From contig CAKSTW010000003.1 in NCBI GenBank assembly GCA_934501435.1, positions 223,500 to 287,499 on the forward strand: DNA of 64,000 nucleotides. The letters run 5' to 3'. This document shows, piece after piece, positions 60,905 to 64,000 of the stretch. A program made the translations under genes and the position numbers. The notes below the pieces were generated by a model. That model ran no database searches. It saw only the letters and a list, made by a program, of their open reading frames with translations, and was not told the DNA's origin. Position 1 is the first letter of the stretch. The number at the start of each line of letters is the position of its first letter. The stretch comes from an uncultured Eubacteriales bacterium (lineage in GTDB: Bacteria > Bacillota > Clostridia > Oscillospirales > UBA644).

Positions 60905-62329
60905 CTATTCCCTGCCGTTCCAGCAATAAGTGCAGAGTTTGCAGGGTTCGATGCCTATTGAAGAGGAAAGTCCCTCTATTGTCTGAAATTCGAGCGACGC
61001 GAAATGCAGTTTATCGCAGATAGCCTTTCGCATTTTTTTGCCCCTATCGGTCGAAGGGTCGCTGTATTCGTCGAGATATTTAAGCCCGTCTTCCCCCTCA
61101 AGTTCGACTACGACAGACCTCGTTATAAGTTCCATGTCGCTTGTCGCTCTCGAAAAATTGAGGTATTTGCAGCCGTACATTATCGGAGGGCACGCCGAGC
61201 GCATGTGCACCGACGAAGCGCCGTTTTCATAGAGGAATTCGACCGTTTCGCGAAGTTGGGTGCCTCTGACTATCGAATCGTCAACGAACAGCAGATTTTT
61301 ATCCTGAATAAGTTCGTGAACGGGGATCTGCTTCATTTTCGCGACTTTGTTTCTGTCGGTCTGGTTCGCGGGCATAAAACTCCGGGGCCATGTCGGCGTA
61401 TATTTTATAAATGGACGCGCGAATGGGATCCCGCTTTTATTCGCATACCCTATCGCGTGAGGAGTTCCCGACTCGGGCACTCCTCCGACGTAATCTATTC
61501 CGGAAAGGGAGCCGTTCCTTTTATCGTTTTCCGCCATCGTTTCGCCGTTTCTGTATCTCATCGTTTCGACGTTTACCCCCTCGTAAGAAGAGGTCGGATA
61601 GCCGTAATAGGTCCACAGGAACGCGCAGATACGCATTTTTCTGCCGGGCTTTTTCAGGACCGTTACGCTGTCGGCGGTAATTTCGGCAATTTCACCCGGC
61701 CCGAGTTCCCTAAAATCGGTATATCCGAGTTTTTTATATGCAAAAGACTCAAACGAAACGCAATATCCTTCCTCGCTTTTGCCTATTGCAACGGGAAGCC
61801 TTCCGACCTTGTCCCTTGCGGCGATAAGACTTCCGTATTCGGTCAGGATCATGATCGAAACCGTTCCGTCGACGGCGTCCTGCGCGAATTTTATGCCGTC
61901 GGTAAAATTGGATTTCTGATTTATAAGAGCGGCGACAAGTTCTGTCGAGTTTGTTTTCCCGCCCGTCATTGCGTTGAAATGTCCGCCCGAAAAAGAAAGA
62001 TACTGTTTTATAAGAGATTCGGAATTGTTGATTATCCCGATAACACAGATAGCATAAGTTCCGAAATTCGAACGGATAAGCAGGGGCTGAGGGTCGGAAT
62101 CGTTGATACAGCCGATCGCCGCAAATCCTTTCATTTCGTTGAAAATACCCTCGAACTTCGTTCTGAAAGGCGAGTTTTCTATATTATGTATACTTCTCTG
62201 AAGCCCTGCGGCAGGGTCGTAAGCCGCCATACCGCCGCTCCTTGTTCCGAGATGCGAATGGTAGTCGGTTCCGAAAAAAACGTCGGCGATAGCGTCGCTT
62301 TTTTTCACCGCTCCGAAAAATCCTCCCAT
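60905..62329 (-). CDS. purF: Divergent amidophosphoribosyltransferase lacking the catalytic cysteine
   Basis: 474 aa. The phosphoribosyltransferase half is intact, with the PRPP loop VDDSIVRGTQ at 349-358. Cys235, Cys387, Cys463 and Cys466 (plus Cys469) match the four [4Fe-4S] ligand positions of Bacillus-type PurF. The N-terminus is MGGFFGAV, where active enzymes have M-C-G-V-F-G, so the nucleophile Cys is replaced by Gly. The HxRYST and HNGN motifs of the glutaminase are also changed (GCINDSD, IGIINN). The RBS AGGAGA and the start are clear. The likely role is ammonia-dependent PRA synthesis or use of a separate glutaminase. It shows no frameshift. Confidence 0.88.
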   Translation of the reverse strand: MGGFFGAVKKSDAIADVFFGTDYHSHLGTRSGGMAAYDPAAGLQRSIHNIENSPFRTKFEGIFNEMKGFAAIGCINDSDPQPLLIRSNFGTYAICVIGIINNSESLIKQYLSFSGGHFNAMTGGKTNSTELVAALINQKSNFTDGIKFAQDAVDGTVSIMILTEYGSLIAARDKVGRLPVAIGKSEEGYCVSFESFAYKKLGYTDFRELGPGEIAEITADSVTVLKKPGRKMRICAFLWTYYGYPTSSYEGVNVETMRYRNGETMAENDKRNGSLSGIDYVGGVPESGTPHAIGYANKSGIPFARPFIKYTPTWPRSFMPANQTDRNKVAKMKQIPVHELIQDKNLLFVDDSIVRGTQLRETVEFLYENGASSVHMRSACPPIMYGCKYLNFSRATSDMELITRSVVVELEGEDGLKYLDEYSDPSTDRGKKMRKAICDKLHFASLEFQTIEGLSSSIGIEPCKLCTYCWNGRE

Positions 62330-62339
62330 TTCAGTCTCC

Positions 62340-63047
62340 TTAACCGAGAATTCTCTTCATCATCTCGGAATAAGCGCCTTCTACATTTCCGAGATCTCTG
62401 CGGAAACGGTCTTTGTCGAGTTTTTCGTGGGTGGTGCTGTCCCAGAAACGGCAGGTGTCGGGAGAGATTTCGTCCGCGAGAACTATTCTGCCGTCGGAAA
62501 GTCTTCCGAATTCGAGTTTGAAATCTATAAGGTCAACGTTGAGTTTTTTGAAGAAGTCTTTCATTACGTCGTTTACTTTGAAAGCAAGTCTCTTTATTTC
62601 TTCGATTTCCTCTTCGGTTGCAAGACCGAGCGCAAGAGCGTGATAGGAATTTATCAGCGGGTCGCCGAGTTCGTCGTTTTTATAGGAAAACTCAATGGTC
62701 GGTTTTTTGAAGACTATGCCTTCCTCAACGCCGCAGCGTTTTGCAAAAGAACCTGCGGAAACGTTTCTTATTATAACTTCGAGGGGAACTATGGAAACTT
62801 TCTTTACAAGAGTTTCTCTGTCGGAAAGTTCCTTTATGAAATGGGTGGGAACACCCTCTTTTTCGAGAAGCTGCATCATGAAGTTCGTTACTCTGTTGTT
62901 TACTGCGCCCTTGCCCGCGATAGTGCCTTTTTTAAGACCGTTGAACGCGGTCGCATCGTCTTTATAGTCGACGAGAAGCACTTCGGGGTCGTCGGTTGCG
63001 TAAACTTTCTTTGCTTTGCCTTCGTAAAGTAATTCTTTCTTTTCCAT
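62340..63047 (-). CDS. purC: SAICAR synthetase
   Basis: 235 aa from the ATG at 63047 (AGGAGA 7 nt upstream). LLYEGKAKKVY, EVIIRNVSAGSFAKR, LIDFKLEFGR and DEISPDTCRFWD are complete family motifs. It joins aspartate to CAIR. Confidence 0.97.
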   Translation of the reverse strand: MEKKELLYEGKAKKVYATDDPEVLLVDYKDDATAFNGLKKGTIAGKGAVNNRVTNFMMQLLEKEGVPTHFIKELSDRETLVKKVSIVPLEVIIRNVSAGSFAKRCGVEEGIVFKKPTIEFSYKNDELGDPLINSYHALALGLATEEEIEEIKRLAFKVNDVMKDFFKKLNVDLIDFKLEFGRLSDGRIVLADEISPDTCRFWDSTTHEKLDKDRFRRDLGNVEGAYSEMMKRILG

Positions 63048-63069
63048 TTCTGTTTCTCCTTTTTGTCGG

Positions 63070-63564
63070 TTATTTATTGAGCATTGTTTCAATATTTTTA
63101 TCTTTTTCAAGGACGGTTTCGGCGTCTTTTCTCCGTTTTTCGGCGAGTTTTTCTGCAAGTCCGGCGTCTTCGACTGCCAAAATCTGTATTGCAAGCAAAG
63201 CGGCATTGACTCCCCCGTTTATCGAGACGGTCGCCACCGGAATTCCGGAGGGCATCTGTACTGTCGACAAAAGGGCGTCAATGCCGTCAAGATATGCTGA
63301 AGAACAAGGGATACCGATAACGGGGAGAGTGGTGTTTGCAGCCATTGCCCCCGCAAGGTGTGCCGCCATTCCGGCAGCCGCGATTATAACGCCGAAGTCG
63401 TTTTCTCCTGCCGAAGCGGCAAAAGTTTTCGCTTCTTCGGGCGTTCTGTGCGCCGAAAGGATATGCGCCTCATAAGACACTCCGAAATTTTTCAAAGTAT
63501 CAACGGTTTTCTTTACTACGGGAAGATCGCTGTCGCTTCCCATTATTATTCCGACTTTTTTCAT
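63070..63564 (-). CDS. purE: N5-CAIR mutase (class I PurE)
   Basis: 164 aa from the ATG at 63564 (GGAGGT upstream). GSDSDLPV, SAHRTPEEA and AAAGMAAHLAGAMA form the active site of the PurE family. The length and motifs favour class I, which needs PurK. No purK lies in the operon, so PurK is elsewhere or the enzyme uses CO2 directly. It is the first gene behind the ZTP riboswitch. Confidence 0.95.
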   Translation of the reverse strand: MKKVGIIMGSDSDLPVVKKTVDTLKNFGVSYEAHILSAHRTPEEAKTFAASAGENDFGVIIAAAGMAAHLAGAMAANTTLPVIGIPCSSAYLDGIDALLSTVQMPSGIPVATVSINGGVNAALLAIQILAVEDAGLAEKLAEKRRKDAETVLEKDKNIETMLNK

Positions 63565-63582
63565 TCCTACCTCCTGAATAAT

Positions 63583-63628
63583 AAAAAAGGGCACACTTAT
63601 TCTTTCTGCTAAAAAACTAAGTGTGCCC
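63583..63628 (-). terminator. ZTP riboswitch terminator
   Basis: GGGCACACTTA and TAAGTGTGCCC arms with an 18-nt loop and a T6 run on the minus strand. The first arm starts within the aptamer's conserved 3' GGGCA, so aptamer folding and the terminator compete. Confidence 0.85.
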
Positions 63629-63710
63629 AGACGGTCGGCGTTACGGGTGTTTACGAAAAGAGTTCCCTGGTCCATCGCGGTGCTCCGCAAATTCCGTCAG
63701 TAGCAGAGAA
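63623..63710 (-). promoter_or_regulatory. ZTP riboswitch (pfl motif)
   Basis: On the minus strand: ACTGACGG near the 5' side, a GCGG/CCGC hairpin, GGACCAGGGAAC, and the strongly conserved 3' part CGCCGACCGTCTGGGCA. This is the pfl motif, which senses ZMP/ZTP and turns on purine and folate genes when 10-formyl-THF is short. Its place before purE and the operon's own fhs fits. Boundaries are approximate. Confidence 0.87.
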
Positions 63711-63729
63711 CTTATTTAATTACAATAAA

Positions 63730-63758
63730 AGTATACCAGACACTTTGCCGATTGTCAA
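63730..63758 (-). promoter_or_regulatory. Promoter of the purine operon
   Basis: TTGACA (63753-63758), 17 bp, TATACT (63730-63735) on the minus strand, just upstream of the ZTP aptamer. No PurR or purine riboswitch site is evident. Confidence 0.82.
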
Positions 63759-63833
63759 GGTCGCGAAGCAGGCGTAATTTTCACTTTTATGCAAACTTTT
63801 ATTGTTGTCGCATCCGAACGTCGTCATCTTTGC

Positions 63834-63866
63834 AAAAAAGAGACGCGAACCGAAGTTCGCGTCTCT
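63834..63866 (-). terminator. Terminator after the surface protein gene
   Basis: 12-bp perfect stem (AGAGACGCGAAC/GTTCGCGTCTCT) with a 4-nt loop and T-run on the minus strand. Confidence 0.88.
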
Positions 63867-63876
63867 TAATTTCAGT

Positions 63877-63915
63877 AATTATCAGTTCTGAATTTCAACA
63901 ATTATCAGTTCTGAA
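63877..63915. repeat. Two 16-bp direct repeats spanning the stop codon
   Basis: AATTATCAGTTCTGAA occurs at 63877-63892 and again at 63900-63915, with a period of 23 bp. The second copy includes the last codons and stop of the surface protein, so a small tandem duplication is likely. Confidence 0.7.
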
Positions 63916-64000
63916 CAAGTTTCCCGTCTTCGCCGAAGAAGTATCTTCCTGCGGGGAGAAGTCCGTTTGCCTTTGCTTCGCTGAATGCATAGTAGGTGTT
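63905..64000 (-). CDS. C-terminus of a surface protein with YYAF/YFF-type repeats (partial)
   Basis: The last 31 residues are in the window, including NTYYAFSEAKANGLLPAG and RYFFGEDGKLVQN before TGA. This resembles the C-terminal repeat units of large secreted Clostridia proteins in which short modules report YYF and GEDGKL motifs. The rest is outside the window, so the function is unknown. Confidence 0.6.
   Translation of the reverse strand, partial: NTYYAFSEAKANGLLPAGRYFFGEDGKLVQN

Noticed and set aside
60905..62329. PurF as a pseudogene because of the missing catalytic Cys
   Set aside because: The frame is full length, with RBS, PRPP loop and Fe-S ligands intact and the gene in the middle of a tight operon.
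61004..62521. 505-codon open frame on the plus strand, antisense to purF
   Set aside because: It mirrors the purF codons, has no ribosome binding site and encodes Arg/Phe-rich sequence without domains.
63623..63710. Guanine/adenine purine riboswitch before purE
   Set aside because: The purine-aptamer loop sequences are absent. The conserved 3' CGCCGACCGTCTGGGCA identifies the ZTP class.

Overview
The window reads as a chromosomal segment of an endospore-forming Clostridia-like Firmicute, probably from an anaerobic or gut lineage. The evidence is a complete spoIIIAA-AH operon, strong AGGAGG-type ribosome binding sites, TTG/GTG starts, sigma-A promoters with 17-bp spacers, a clostridial single-chain PurL, an archaeal-type IMP cyclohydrolase and a predicted oxygen-labile Fe-S PurF. 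Nearly every gene is on the minus strand. The exception is one plus-strand block at 31.8-41.5 kb. Genus-level placement cannot be made from the sequence alone.

Layout. 0-3.3 kb: a cell-envelope acylation cluster (DUF4358 lipoprotein, MBOAT acyltransferase, DHHW/SGNH-like partner). 3.4-6.2 kb: an OmpR-type two-component system beside a secreted protein built of two repeats. 6.3-9.7 kb: a thiol-redox operon (Rrf2 regulator, CcdA, two TlpA-like thioredoxins, TrxA) with a consensus promoter overlapped by a predicted double Rrf2 operator. 9.9-10.8 kb: an S23/four-helix-bundle protein, two tandem ~200-bp hairpin-array repeats and tRNA-Arg(CCG). 10.9-22.2 kb: a long housekeeping run, in transcription order asp23, nusB, xseA, xseB, ispA, DUF212, a ~600-nt structured RNA that I identify as OLE RNA, oapA, tlyA, nadK, argR, recN, then valS. 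22.2-26.8 kb: spoIIIAA-AH. 26.8-29.6 kb: argGH behind two adjacent ARG boxes. 29.7-31.7 kb: a cytosolic beta-helix carbohydrate-active protein.

31.8-41.5 kb, plus strand: a cyclophilin, then a cobalamin riboswitch with a terminator controlling a seven-gene operon. Two surface proteins resemble the alpha/alpha-barrel half of transcobalamin/intrinsic factor. Two others carry the DUF4430 (transcobalamin C-terminal) half. They are followed by EcfT, a fused EcfA-EcfA ATPase and a CbrT-like S component. I read this as a complete Gram-positive B12 capture and import system in which the two halves of the vertebrate B12 carrier fold sit on separate, separately anchored polypeptides. It is the strongest candidate for an under-described system here.

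41.5-49 kb: pyrophosphatase, TauE/SafE exporter, TrmO, TspO, Maf and a divergent ParE/ParC pair. 49.2-63.8 kb: one purine operon (purE-C-F-M-N-purO-purB-AICAR transformylase-purD-purL-fhs) with a consensus promoter, a ZTP riboswitch and a terminator at its head. Its PurF lacks the catalytic cysteine of the glutaminase domain. The window ends in the C-terminus of a surface protein.
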